DNA of 64,000 nucleotides. Source: Alteromonas sp. a30 (GTDB lineage Bacteria > Pseudomonadota > Gammaproteobacteria > Enterobacterales > Alteromonadaceae). The notes below the pieces were generated by a model. The model ran no database searches. It had not been told where the DNA came from and saw nothing but the letters and a program-made list of their open reading frames with translations. Below, in pieces: positions 47,069 through 56,266 of this stretch (positions are counted from its first letter, which is position 1; each line of letters opens with the position of its first letter). A program made the translations under genes and the position numbers. The stretch lies in NCBI RefSeq assembly GCF_026788005.1, contig NZ_JABEPE010000016.1, positions 1 to 64,000 on the forward strand, given 5' to 3'.

Positions 47069-47988
47069 TATTGTTCTTTCCCATGGGTATTCTCTTCCTT
47101 GTTGTCCTTTTCCCATACATGGGCATTAATGGCATAACGATACGCGGCTCTATCTTCGATGCAGGTATTAACGGTAGACACCGCATGATAAGAAGCACTT
47201 GGAAAAACAGCTAATGTATTTTGAACCGCATTCAAACGGGTAAAACTCTCCGAGAACTCTCTTTTTTCATTTTGACTCAAGTGCGTGTCAAATATCAGTA
47301 AATCCCCGCCGGTGAATTGCTGTGGTTCGAAATAGAAGAAATACGTCATACTCAGATGTCGGTTAACATTAGGAAGCTTATCCGTATGAATACTAAAGAA
47401 TTGCCCATTTCCATAACCTCGAAGAAAGAGGTCAATACGCCCAAAATCAACTTGAGGGATTTGCAATGCGCGACTTAGCTCAGGCAAGCTGATTGAAACA
47501 TCAATAAGCATTTTTTGCTTAAGCCATTGCGGTAACGGAAGATCAAAAGACTGTCGAATCTGTTCATCGTATTCACCTTTACCTACTTCTGATCGACGGT
47601 GGTTGTCCCACGCTTCGGTGTGAATATAGTGACGCAAAGTGGAAAGGTCTGCTTGTGTTAAATAGTCATGCTTCAACACAAAGGGCACAGGATAGCATTT
47701 ATCCTGACCCACAAAGTTCGCCAGTTTGCCACTCATGATGGCGTACAAGTCCTGCGCCAATTGCCTTTGTTCGCCTATGTCCAATAGTCCTGACAATCTT
47801 TGGTAAAGCACTGCGGCTTTATCCAGCCGCCCCTGTTTACGATACGTTTCGGCAAGTTGCCACAAAATCTCAGGCGCTTTTGGGCGCGCCTCAAGCGACT
47901 TTAATAGCTGCATTTCCGCCAATTGCAATATTTGAGGATTCGCGACGATTTGTTCAAAATTCAACAGCGGTTTACTTACCACAGCCAA
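47068..47988 (-). CDS. 2OG-Fe(II) oxygenase with TPR-like N-terminus
   Basis: 306 residues. Residues ~20-75 (LQLAEMQLLKSLEARPKAPEILWQLAETYRKQGRLDKAAVLYQRL) look like TPR helices. The C-terminal half has a prolyl-4-hydroxylase-like double-stranded beta-helix with FFSIHTDKLPNVNRHLSMTYFFYFE (HxD), GGDLLIFD, NTLAVFPSASYHAVSTV (distal His) and YRYAINAHVW (Arg). The TPR part may bind the leader or another enzyme. Overlaps kinase 2 by 17 nt and sulfotransferase 2 by 3 nt; one operon. Confidence 0.83.
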   Translation of the reverse strand: MAVVSKPLLNFEQIVANPQILQLAEMQLLKSLEARPKAPEILWQLAETYRKQGRLDKAAVLYQRLSGLLDIGEQRQLAQDLYAIMSGKLANFVGQDKCYPVPFVLKHDYLTQADLSTLRHYIHTEAWDNHRRSEVGKGEYDEQIRQSFDLPLPQWLKQKMLIDVSISLPELSRALQIPQVDFGRIDLFLRGYGNGQFFSIHTDKLPNVNRHLSMTYFFYFEPQQFTGGDLLIFDTHLSQNEKREFSESFTRLNAVQNTLAVFPSASYHAVSTVNTCIEDRAAYRYAINAHVWEKDNKEENTHGKEQ

Positions 47989-48934
47989 TTAACTCCTCAA
48001 TGTGTTTCAAAAACACGGGACTCAGATGACTCATACCTTTTTCAGATAACGGCCTTAGATATTGAGACATTGTTATCGATTGCGCCATTTGGTGACACTG
48101 AGTAAAGTGCGTTTTGTGCAATCCAGCGCCAATAAGCTTCTGCCGACGATAGGAATGTTGGATAAACGTATCAAACGTGTGCATTTGCGTTAATGCAGAC
48201 AAGCTCACTTGATCTGCCCGTCCCAACACAATCGCAGTGGTCATAGGCACATCTTTAGCCTCAAATGCAGCGCTCAAATTAACATAAACCTTGTTGTGTG
48301 AGGCTCCAATAGGCATGGTTTCGTGAAGGGAGAATCCAAGCTGTTCTATAACATGCTTGCTGAGCTTGATATACGGGAGGCTAGGCAAAGCGTAAATGGC
48401 CTTACCGTCGAATCTCAAAGCACATTTATCGTCGCCTAATAAACGATAACCTCGCTGTACTAATTGCGCACAAAGAGTCGATTTCCCGTCTCCACTATTT
48501 CCTAGAATCACGGCAGCCCCTTTTTCGCCGACAACGGTTGCGCCGTGCAACACTAAGTAACCACGTTGTTGCAGCAGTAACCCTATTCCAGCGCCGAGAA
48601 TCCGAAGCCTAATCAGCGCCCGATATTGATCGATCTGATTGCAGTGAACGGTTATTTGCTTACCATCAACAACCGTTAGCGAAAACCCGTCGCCTTTCAG
48701 AAGTGCTTCATTATGGTTAATGGCAAAGTGCTTGGATTCGCTAACAGGAGCGTTAATCTGGCTGTCTTTTTCACTCAATACAATCTGAATATCAGCCTCG
48801 CTATCTTGGGTATTGGCAGGTTGCTCAAGCAATTCTGGAAAAGGAATATCAGATTGGATGTTAAGACCGAATGCATGATATCGATATTGGGTGGGGTAAC
48901 AACTGGCTCCGAGCAATGATTCAATTTTTGTCAT
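47972..48934 (-). CDS. HPr-kinase-like peptide kinase 2
   Basis: 320 residues. P-loop GNSGDGKSTL preceded by LVLHGATVVGEKGAAVI, followed by LLGDDKCALRF with both acidic residues; this pattern matches lasso-cluster kinases that phosphorylate the terminal Ser. Kinase 1 lacks the second Asp, so this copy looks the more canonical. It directly follows the cyclase gene (2 bp gap). Confidence 0.85.
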   Translation of the reverse strand: MTKIESLLGASCYPTQYRYHAFGLNIQSDIPFPELLEQPANTQDSEADIQIVLSEKDSQINAPVSESKHFAINHNEALLKGDGFSLTVVDGKQITVHCNQIDQYRALIRLRILGAGIGLLLQQRGYLVLHGATVVGEKGAAVILGNSGDGKSTLCAQLVQRGYRLLGDDKCALRFDGKAIYALPSLPYIKLSKHVIEQLGFSLHETMPIGASHNKVYVNLSAAFEAKDVPMTTAIVLGRADQVSLSALTQMHTFDTFIQHSYRRQKLIGAGLHKTHFTQCHQMAQSITMSQYLRPLSEKGMSHLSPVFLKHIEELIGCGK

Positions 48935-48936
48935 TT

Positions 48937-50847
48937 TTAGGCGTCTGCCTCTCGGAAGTGATTTTTAAACCATGCGATATAAAGCGCCAATTCCATGTTT
49001 CTATAGATCTTGGGCTTAATGTTTTCATCAACATGACTTTTTGCCAAATGCTTTTCCAAACCAGAAATATCCAACAATGAAGAAACTTCTGCCATTTTTG
49101 AACAGTTTTTTAAATCATCAATGAGTTTTTGTTTTTCCTCCCAAAGAGACAGAAAACGATTGGGGAGGGAGCCTAGATGCTTATTGTGTCCATTACGAAT
49201 ATTCTCTGGAATTAAGCCTTTCGTTGCTCGACGCATCAAACTGCGTTTTCGCTGAAGATAAAGCTGCTCTGGTGGCACTGACATACAATACTCAATCAAG
49301 CGAGTATCGAGTAGCGGGGTTCTGTATTCGATGCCATAAGGCAAAAATACACTGTTTAGCTCCTCTAGCCTAACCGAGGTTTTATCGTATTGAACAAAGC
49401 GCTTCATGATGTCGGTAGCCTTGCGGGGAAAGGGCTGTACATCAAAGGAGGGGGCAAATAAAGTTTTTTCACGATACCCCGGACGGTTAGCCAATGCAGG
49501 CGAGATCATTTTTTGGGCGACTTTGTTAGCGTACCAATTTTGATTCCAATGTCGGCGACTGGGCATTGCCATTTTTGCAACATTACGCAATGTCCTTAAC
49601 AGTAATTTGGCCGCTCCACCTAAATTGCCACGACGAATTGAATTCACTTGCTTCCATAATGTCGCCCAGCGTCCTTCTAGCAGTAATTGTTCTAAAACCC
49701 ACTGGCTATGGTAAGACGCCACCTGATCGCCTCCGTAACCACAAAGATGAACGCCTACATTCCGTTGATGCAGGTTAGGCAACAGCTTGGCCAAAAATAC
49801 ATGACTATTGTATGGAAAACCGCCATATTTATCGAAACTCTCGGTTAAACAGTCGCGAAAACTGACATTTTCCCGGGTAACATAGAAATGTTCAAAATCA
49901 TTGTCTTGTAAAATCTCGTCGATAAATGGCCTTTCATCAACGCCATCTTCATTCTCTGGAAGCACAAATGACGAGGTGATCAGGCGTTTATCAGAGCAAC
50001 GCAGCAGCTTATGTGCCATACAAGAAACGGTACTGGAATCTAATCCACCACTTAGGAATGAACTGACCGGTAATTCGGTATTAATGCAGGCTTGTATGGC
50101 TTGTTCGAGCTTTTCATTAAACCCGTCCACATAATCATTATCGTTCGCAAATCGAACCGGATTCCCCGGCTTAGGCTCCCAATACCGCCAAAGCTTTATT
50201 CCCTGTTTATTCACTTTTAGGCAAAAGCCCGCTGCCAACCTTTTTACCCCGGAAAACAACGTTGCGGTTTCTTCATTACAGACATTCCCCATGAGAATGT
50301 TAAATACTCCCTCGGGGTCGATATCTTTACTTGATTTAGGATGATTTAGAATGCCTGTGGGCGATGTACAGAAAATAAAAGTACGCTCAGTCGCGTGATG
50401 AACATCGGCATAATACAGAGGCTTGTTTCCAACCTGATCTCTCGCACAAAACAGCGTTTCTGTTTGCTTATTCCATATCGCAATCGCGAACCCGCCCAAC
50501 ATGTAATTGACACAATCTTCTCCCCACTTTTTATACGCAGCCAATACAAATTCGCTATCTGGTGAGCGGTCACTGATACCATTGAGTTGACCCAGAAGTG
50601 CAGCGCGATTATCCAGCCTTAAATCGGCAACGAGTACGAGGTCGTGAGCATCTATCGGTTGCATGTCGGACACCGACTCAGGTGAAATGATTCGATGCCA
50701 ATAACTTAATGTGATGGTGTGATCATTCCATTCTCGATAATGATCATGCTTAAACCCATCAAAGGCATGGCGAAATGGGTGAACAACATCTGAGGAGCGA
50801 TGGGGAGTGCAATAAGAGAAACCAACACTACCAGCAATAATACTCAT
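48937..50847 (-). CDS. Lasso cyclase (C protein, asparagine synthetase-like)
   Basis: 636 residues. Asparagine-synthetase-B fold: an N-terminal glutaminase-like domain without Cys2 (starts MSIIAGSVGF), so no glutamine hydrolysis, then the ATP-pyrophosphatase domain with SFLSGGLDSSTVSCMAH and CGYGGDQVASYHS. C proteins adenylate the Asp9 (or Glu) side chain so that Gly1 can close the ring. The lack of the nucleophile Cys and the position beside B1, kinase and precursor rule out primary Asn synthesis. First large gene of the minus-strand operon after B1. Confidence 0.92.
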   Translation of the reverse strand: MSIIAGSVGFSYCTPHRSSDVVHPFRHAFDGFKHDHYREWNDHTITLSYWHRIISPESVSDMQPIDAHDLVLVADLRLDNRAALLGQLNGISDRSPDSEFVLAAYKKWGEDCVNYMLGGFAIAIWNKQTETLFCARDQVGNKPLYYADVHHATERTFIFCTSPTGILNHPKSSKDIDPEGVFNILMGNVCNEETATLFSGVKRLAAGFCLKVNKQGIKLWRYWEPKPGNPVRFANDNDYVDGFNEKLEQAIQACINTELPVSSFLSGGLDSSTVSCMAHKLLRCSDKRLITSSFVLPENEDGVDERPFIDEILQDNDFEHFYVTRENVSFRDCLTESFDKYGGFPYNSHVFLAKLLPNLHQRNVGVHLCGYGGDQVASYHSQWVLEQLLLEGRWATLWKQVNSIRRGNLGGAAKLLLRTLRNVAKMAMPSRRHWNQNWYANKVAQKMISPALANRPGYREKTLFAPSFDVQPFPRKATDIMKRFVQYDKTSVRLEELNSVFLPYGIEYRTPLLDTRLIEYCMSVPPEQLYLQRKRSLMRRATKGLIPENIRNGHNKHLGSLPNRFLSLWEEKQKLIDDLKNCSKMAEVSSLLDISGLEKHLAKSHVDENIKPKIYRNMELALYIAWFKNHFREADA

Positions 50848-50897
50848 ATAAACAGCTTATTTTAAAATGGAAGAATCGGCGTCATTAACCGTAATGA

Positions 50898-51173
50898 TTA
50901 GTCGTTTATTGTTATCAAACCCGCATCATTAAGCTGTTTTAAAAACCCTAAGACTTCCGATTTACATTGTGCTTCTGATATGTCGAATTCTTGCATAAGC
51001 TGATCGCATATTTGGCTTATTTTCATCGGAGCTTCAATAATTTGCCAAATCCTTGAGGCAACTTCATTAAATCCATGATACTTGCCAGCTTCTATATTAA
51101 GTAATACAGTCTGATCCTCAATCTCACAGGAAACTGCATTTTCAGTTTGCTGTATTATAGAGCTTAAATTCAT
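50898..51173 (-). CDS. Lasso B1 protein (PqqD-like leader recognition)
   Basis: 91 residues. PqqD family: LNIEAGKYHGFNEVASRIWQIIEAP is the typical winged-helix entry, and the C-terminal helix FLKQLNDAGLITIND is present. B1 binds the WxxPxI leader motif and delivers the precursor to B2 and C. It lies between the cyclase and the divergent B2 gene; the 95-bp gap to B2 should hold two promoters. Confidence 0.88.
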   Translation of the reverse strand: MNLSSIIQQTENAVSCEIEDQTVLLNIEAGKYHGFNEVASRIWQIIEAPMKISQICDQLMQEFDISEAQCKSEVLGFLKQLNDAGLITIND

Positions 51174-51268
51174 TCAATACCCCCTGATAAAACTCTAGGT
51201 AGGATGGCATGGTTAGCGCTTTAAGTCACGAATCAGAAAGTCTTAATTTGAAATGAAATGGTAGTGCC

Positions 51269-51772
51269 TTGCTGACTTCCCTAAGAACAAAAATAATTGC
51301 AGTTTTCAAAATGGATTGGCATGAATTTGTCTTCCTATTTGAAGCCATTATTTATTTAGCTGTGGCCCGATTCTGCATCTATTTTCTGCCCTTGAAATGG
51401 TATGTTGATAAGTTGGGTTCGGACACGCCTGATGTGTTAGCGCAGGATAACCGTTCTAACAGTGCTAGCACTCATAACGCCTTACTTATTCGCAAAGCAA
51501 TATCACGCGCGGCCAACAATATGCCGTGGAACACCGTCTGTTTACCGCAAGCCATCGCAGCGAAATGGATGTGCCAAAGACGAAATATTAAAAGTGTAAT
51601 GTACTTGGGTGTTGCCAAAAATACAGCGCCATCCCCTTCTGAACACGCTGTAAATGCCATGTTTAGCAAACCAACATCAATAAAGGCCCATGCGTGGTTA
51701 AAAGTAGAAGACACGATTATCACAGGCAAAGTAGGCCACAAAAAGTTTACGGTACTAAAAACATTTTACTAG
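51269..51772 (+). CDS. Lasso B2 leader peptidase
   Basis: 167 residues from a TTG start (an ATG at 51311 is an alternative). Transglutaminase-like cysteine protease (T3J-type): the hydrophobic N-terminal FLFEAIIYLAVARFCIYFLPL is followed by catalytic Cys in MPWNTVCLPQAIAAKWM and His in KAHAWLKV. It cleaves the leader, here probably after Gln38. It is on the plus strand, divergent from B1, separate from C but in the same island. Confidence 0.88.
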   Translation: MLTSLRTKIIAVFKMDWHEFVFLFEAIIYLAVARFCIYFLPLKWYVDKLGSDTPDVLAQDNRSNSASTHNALLIRKAISRAANNMPWNTVCLPQAIAAKWMCQRRNIKSVMYLGVAKNTAPSPSEHAVNAMFSKPTSIKAHAWLKVEDTIITGKVGHKKFTVLKTFY

Positions 51773-51824
51773 GGTTTATTACTCTGGGGCGTAGCCTTTT
51801 AAGTTGCTGCAATAATGAGATGAT

Positions 51825-53072
51825 ATGAATAACATCAATGTACTAAGAGAGATATTCTTAGACTTTATAGTACGGGGGGATACTCGACTATTTGACGAAA
51901 AGCTGTCGGAAAATGAGTGGCAGACAATCGTAAAATGGTGCAAAGAACATCGTCTCACTTATGTGTTTATACACAAAGTAAAACAATCAAACGCGGTTTA
52001 TTCCAAGCTTCATAATAGCCATTTGGAACAGCTTGAAAACAAAGCCAATAAAGCGCCACTCAGGCAGTTAAAAATACAAGCCAATTTATTGCATTTGCAT
52101 AAAATATTGAGTGAAAACAAGATTGACTATCAAGTGCTTAAAGGATCAATTCTCGCTTTTAAATATTACCCAAATGCCACGATAAGGCGAATGCGAGATA
52201 TTGACATTATTGTTAAACCTCAGTGCTTCAGTCAGGCTTGTACACTACTGCTTGAGCATGGTTACGTTTTCGGGAATAACGCACAACACATTAACTACGA
52301 CACGTATATTGCCTCGGCAAAACACGCTCCTCATTTAATCCACCCGGATTTCAATATCATAATTGAAGTGCACCATAGGCTTTGCAGGCCGAATCTAAAA
52401 CCCGTAAAGGGTGAACTCTCCGCGCACCCAGATTTTTGGCAAGAATCCGACCTTGTCACTGTGGGCAACCAGTCACTACCATGCGAATCTCCAGAAATGC
52501 TGTTGACTCACATTATCCATCACTCAGTGAGGGAAAATGCATTTAACAATGGTCCCGTATTTATCTTTGATCTTTATTTTTTAATGACGAATAACCCTAT
52601 TCGCTGGGATAAGTTCCATGATTATTGTGGCTATATGGATTTGCACAAAGAAGCAGCAATTGCCTTTTCATTACTACTTTACTTTTATCCCGAGATTGAA
52701 ATTGGCACGGGTTTGAATGCGAGCAAGGATGAAAATAAATCATTTACGATTACTCCAGACGCAACACTCATTAACGCCTGTAAGCATTTGATGTTGTGCG
52801 ATCTTGAGCAAAAGCAATATGAAAGGCTTTCGTCAGCCTTGCAAAGCAAGAGCATTAAAGACAAATTCACGCATTTAACCAAGCTACTTCTGCCTAGCAA
52901 AGAAAAAATGAACCAACATCTCGGCCTGAATTCATCGCGTTATTATTGGCTACTTTTGCCTGTATGGTGGCTTTTTTTACTTAAGCTACTGAGCACACAG
53001 TTTTTGGGAGGAGACACGAATACAAAAACCACTCATGAACTGACAGCGCTTTACCGCTGGCTCAATAAGTAG
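51825..53072 (+). CDS. Nucleotidyltransferase-like protein in lasso cluster
   Basis: 415 residues. The family-5 nucleotidyltransferase pattern is visible: YQVLKGSILAFKYYPNATIRRMRDIDIIV (KG...R..DID). Proteins of this type occur in paeninodin/pseudomycoidin-like clusters, where one can decorate the phospho-Ser with sugar units. Starts 52 bp after B2, on the same strand. C-terminal LLPVWWLFLLKLL is hydrophobic, maybe membrane associated. Confidence 0.8.
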   Translation: MNNINVLREIFLDFIVRGDTRLFDEKLSENEWQTIVKWCKEHRLTYVFIHKVKQSNAVYSKLHNSHLEQLENKANKAPLRQLKIQANLLHLHKILSENKIDYQVLKGSILAFKYYPNATIRRMRDIDIIVKPQCFSQACTLLLEHGYVFGNNAQHINYDTYIASAKHAPHLIHPDFNIIIEVHHRLCRPNLKPVKGELSAHPDFWQESDLVTVGNQSLPCESPEMLLTHIIHHSVRENAFNNGPVFIFDLYFLMTNNPIRWDKFHDYCGYMDLHKEAAIAFSLLLYFYPEIEIGTGLNASKDENKSFTITPDATLINACKHLMLCDLEQKQYERLSSALQSKSIKDKFTHLTKLLLPSKEKMNQHLGLNSSRYYWLLLPVWWLFLLKLLSTQFLGGDTNTKTTHELTALYRWLNK

Positions 53073-53077
53073 TGAGT

Positions 53078-54775
53078 TCAATCCAACTCCAATACCATAT
53101 CGGCAAGAACTTTTTCATTGGGTCGATGACTAATAATCACCATCGTTTGTTGGCCTCGTAAACGCGCCAATGATTCATGCACTTTGTTTTCGGTTTGCCT
53201 ATCCAAAGCACTGGTTGCTTCATCCAAAACCATAAGTTGTGAGCGCATTAAAAACGCCCGAGCCAAAGCAATGCGTTGCTTTTCTCCTCCTGACAGCGAC
53301 ACGCCATGTTCGCCAATTGTTGTATGTAATTGCTGAGGAAGTGCGCGAACAAAATCACTGGCACAGGCAAGTTCAAGGGCTTGCCAAATGTCACTTTCAT
53401 CCATTGATTCATGCTTAGGGTTTAAGTTGCGATAAAGGGTGTCGTTAAGCAAGTAGGTTTCTTGGGCAACATAGCTGATACTGCCTCTCCATTGCCTCAT
53501 ATTCTTAGAAGTTATCAACGTATTGTCACAAAATAACTGACCTTCTGTTGCCGGTAATAACCCCGATATAATATCGACTAGAGTGCTTTTACCAATGCCC
53601 GACTTCCCTCGAATTAACAGAGTCTGCCCCCTTTTTAATGTCAGATTCATGTTGCTCAAAACGGGGACTTCAGCGTTGGGATACGTAAACCCAATATGCT
53701 TTAGTGATATTGCGTCTTCAAACCGGATACATTTACCTGTTTCAGGAGGTTCTTGTACGGCTAGGCATTCTGCCTGTAAACGTTGAATATCGGAGTACAC
53801 CGGCACCATTCGAGTGAGCTGTTGTGCCGCACTGTTTAACATGGATAGCTGGGGGAGTAATCTTGAATAGATAAGCAACAGAACTATCAACTGTTCGATG
53901 GGAATGTGCAGCCAAATTTGACTAACCGTTAAGACGGTGACAAAAACAACAGCCGCCCCCATTTTATAAACCCACTTTGTTCGGCTAAGCAAGGTAACGG
54001 CCATAACGCTTTGCTTTTCTAACTTTTCACTGCTGTTTCGAATATCGCCTAAAAAGCGCTCTTCATATTGGTGACTCTTGATGGTTTTTAAGAACCTTAA
54101 TTGGTCTGACAAACCATTAAATATTTGCCGATAACTGCTAAGCTCTGCGGCACCGCTGTGATGACTGCGGCGAAAGTAAGGCCACAATAAAGCAATAAAT
54201 GCCAAACCGGTGACGATTGTAAATAGCGTCATCGACCACGAAATGAAGAAAGATAGCGAGATAAGCACCACTAACGAAATCGAAGATGCCAAACACACCA
54301 ACATCAAGTTGGTCGCATTCCCCATCGACTTAACTTGTAACGCTAAAGTGTGATTGATTTCTGACAGTCGACGATCACTTAGGAATTGCCATTGGCTGTA
54401 TAAGACTTGTCGATAAAGCTGAGTTCGCAGGGTATGAGTATAAAAATGCCTTAACGCCGCCCCATTCACTTCCACAACATAATCAATGAGGCTTACAAGC
54501 AACATCAACCCCAGAAAAATGCTGACAACACTGAAAAAATTAACTTCGATCCCCAAGGTGCCAGTGAACTTTACAATATATTGAGAAATAGGCTCTTGGC
54601 TATTCGACGTGGTGAGGCCCATAACTTGTAACAAAGGCAAAATCAGCAGTAATCCGATACCAGATGTCACTTTCTGAGTAAGCATTAAACAAAAGATTTT
54701 CACCAGCTCTTTTGGGTTATATCTATAAAATTGCCGAAACCCTTCCAGCAATGCATTAACCGATTGAAAAATCAA
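53078..54775 (-). CDS. ABC exporter (D protein) of lasso cluster
   Basis: 565 residues. A half-transporter with N-terminal membrane domain (six helices, ~20-310) and a C-terminal ATPase: Walker A IRGKSGIGKSTLVD, signature LSGGEKQRIALARA, Walker B LMVLDEATSALD, and His-switch TMVIISHRP. It exports the mature peptide or provides immunity, as McjD does. Its stop faces the nucleotidyltransferase stop at 5 bp. Confidence 0.9.
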   Translation of the reverse strand: MIFQSVNALLEGFRQFYRYNPKELVKIFCLMLTQKVTSGIGLLLILPLLQVMGLTTSNSQEPISQYIVKFTGTLGIEVNFFSVVSIFLGLMLLVSLIDYVVEVNGAALRHFYTHTLRTQLYRQVLYSQWQFLSDRRLSEINHTLALQVKSMGNATNLMLVCLASSISLVVLISLSFFISWSMTLFTIVTGLAFIALLWPYFRRSHHSGAAELSSYRQIFNGLSDQLRFLKTIKSHQYEERFLGDIRNSSEKLEKQSVMAVTLLSRTKWVYKMGAAVVFVTVLTVSQIWLHIPIEQLIVLLLIYSRLLPQLSMLNSAAQQLTRMVPVYSDIQRLQAECLAVQEPPETGKCIRFEDAISLKHIGFTYPNAEVPVLSNMNLTLKRGQTLLIRGKSGIGKSTLVDIISGLLPATEGQLFCDNTLITSKNMRQWRGSISYVAQETYLLNDTLYRNLNPKHESMDESDIWQALELACASDFVRALPQQLHTTIGEHGVSLSGGEKQRIALARAFLMRSQLMVLDEATSALDRQTENKVHESLARLRGQQTMVIISHRPNEKVLADMVLELD

Positions 54776-55128
54776 CTCCCCTCCTCTGTTAATCCTTACA
54801 TCAGCCTCAGAATATTAAAGCAAACATTAACCCGTCCATAGTAGCACTTAGTCGCGTTGTAGAGACCAATAAGATATAAATAAAAGATTCAATAGTGGGG
54901 AAGTTGGCAGCATAGCAACCTATCTAGATTGTCACGCTAATGACAAAATAAGCCAGCTATTTAATCGACGGATTGATGCGCGGAATGGAAAACTTGGTGA
55001 TTAATTTAGGCATACCTGATACCTTCCCGTAGCGACGCTTAGTTCGCTCAATCATAATATTCGATCCTTTTCTCTACTCATACGTTTAATGTAAGCGGTG
55101 TTCAACTTGAAATAAAAACGAGGTGGGA
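54776..55128. other. Intergenic region at right end of lasso island
   Basis: 353 bp between the divergent ABC exporter and EAL genes. Apart from the small ORF on the minus strand (54957-55055), I see AT-rich DNA and no repeat, so the right boundary of the island leaves no clear att-like signature here. Confidence 0.45.
54957..55055 (-). CDS. Candidate small basic peptide ORF
   Basis: 32 codons starting ATG at 55055, with AAAGGATCG upstream and a TAG stop at 54957-54959. The peptide begins MIERTKRRYGKVSG and ends FSIPRINPSIK, strongly basic, with no Cys. It lies between the ABC exporter and an EAL gene. It could be a chance ORF or the tail of a lost gene. No homologue recognised. Confidence 0.3.
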   Translation of the reverse strand: MIERTKRRYGKVSGMPKLITKFSIPRINPSIK

Positions 55129-56235
55129 ATGTACTGTGCAGATTGTGAGAAGTTAGAAAATTACTTTTTTGATAATACAACGTTCTGGCTATTTTTGCCG
55201 ACATTAGACAGCGTTGGGAAAGCACTAACCTATTGTCAGTCGAGCAACTATCCAGTTACAAAACAATCATCTCACTGTTTGAGTGTTGAAGTGTCACGCG
55301 CCCAAATTCAACACTTCCTGCTTGGAATTTATGGCGAGTTTGAGCCGCCAGAAGTCGCGAATACCAAAGTGACGACCACCGCCGGCGCAGCACCTAACCT
55401 TGAAGACATGGGGCGGATGGTATCGGCGGAAGTGTTAGTCAATCGCTTTAATAGCGCATGGATGATTGACTCCATTACCGAGCATCGCTACGAAACGCAC
55501 TTTCAGCCTATTTTCACTCTCGATGACCAAGGTCAACATCATGCTTATGGGCAGGAAGGTTTGTTCCGCATTCGCGATAACAACAATGTCATTGTGCCGC
55601 CGGGCTTGGCTTTCCAATTGGCTGAACATTCCGACCTTTTATTTTCATTGGACTTAGCTGCACGACGTTCAGCGGTATCGCACTACGCCATGGCAAAGCT
55701 AAACGGAAAGTTGTTTATCAACTTTAACCCTTCCAGTATTTACGACCCATCCTATTGTTTACGAGCTACGGCTTCTGCCATTAGTGCACTTGGCATCCCC
55801 CCCTCTAATGTCGTTTTTGAAATTACCGAAACCCACAATGTAACCAACGAATCAGTGATGAAAGGGATTTTGAATTTTTACCGTAATGCGGGCTTTGGTG
55901 TGGCGCTGGATGACATTGGCTCAGGTTGGTCTGGTTTGAACATGCTGCATAAATTGCGCCCCGATTACGTAAAAATCGATATGGAATTAGTGCGGAATAT
56001 TCATATCGACAGCTACAAGCAAGCCATTGTTAAACACTTAGTGCAAATTGCCCATGCTAATGGCGCAAAAGTGGTGGCAGAAGGCATTGAAACCGAAGAC
56101 GAATTGGCAGTGTTAAAACAGTACAAGCCAGATTATTACCAAGGTTATTATTTTGCTAAACCATCATTTTTTGAAGCTCAGTGTACCGTGCAAGAACAGC
56201 AGCGTATAAAGGCTATTTTGACCGGTGTTCAATAG
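55129..56235 (+). CDS. EAL-domain cyclic-di-GMP phosphodiesterase
   Basis: 368 residues from MYCADCEKLE (CGAGGTGGGA upstream). N-terminal ~110 residues of unknown fold, then an EAL domain. The motif is QEGLFR in place of EALxR, keeping the catalytic Glu; EITETHN, DDIGSGWSGL, VKIDMEL and AEGIETEDEL are intact. It is likely able to hydrolyse c-di-GMP. CADC at the N-terminus could bind metal. No operon partner; convergent with the C26 gene. Confidence 0.88.
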   Translation: MYCADCEKLENYFFDNTTFWLFLPTLDSVGKALTYCQSSNYPVTKQSSHCLSVEVSRAQIQHFLLGIYGEFEPPEVANTKVTTTAGAAPNLEDMGRMVSAEVLVNRFNSAWMIDSITEHRYETHFQPIFTLDDQGQHHAYGQEGLFRIRDNNNVIVPPGLAFQLAEHSDLLFSLDLAARRSAVSHYAMAKLNGKLFINFNPSSIYDPSYCLRATASAISALGIPPSNVVFEITETHNVTNESVMKGILNFYRNAGFGVALDDIGSGWSGLNMLHKLRPDYVKIDMELVRNIHIDSYKQAIVKHLVQIAHANGAKVVAEGIETEDELAVLKQYKPDYYQGYYFAKPSFFEAQCTVQEQQRIKAILTGVQ

Positions 56236-56266
56236 CATTTATCAATAGCGTTTATGCCCAACGACT

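Noticed and set aside
48937-50847. Asparagine synthetase for amino-acid synthesis
   Set aside because: No Cys2 nucleophile for glutamine, and the gene lies next to B1 and a lasso precursor; it is the lasso cyclase.
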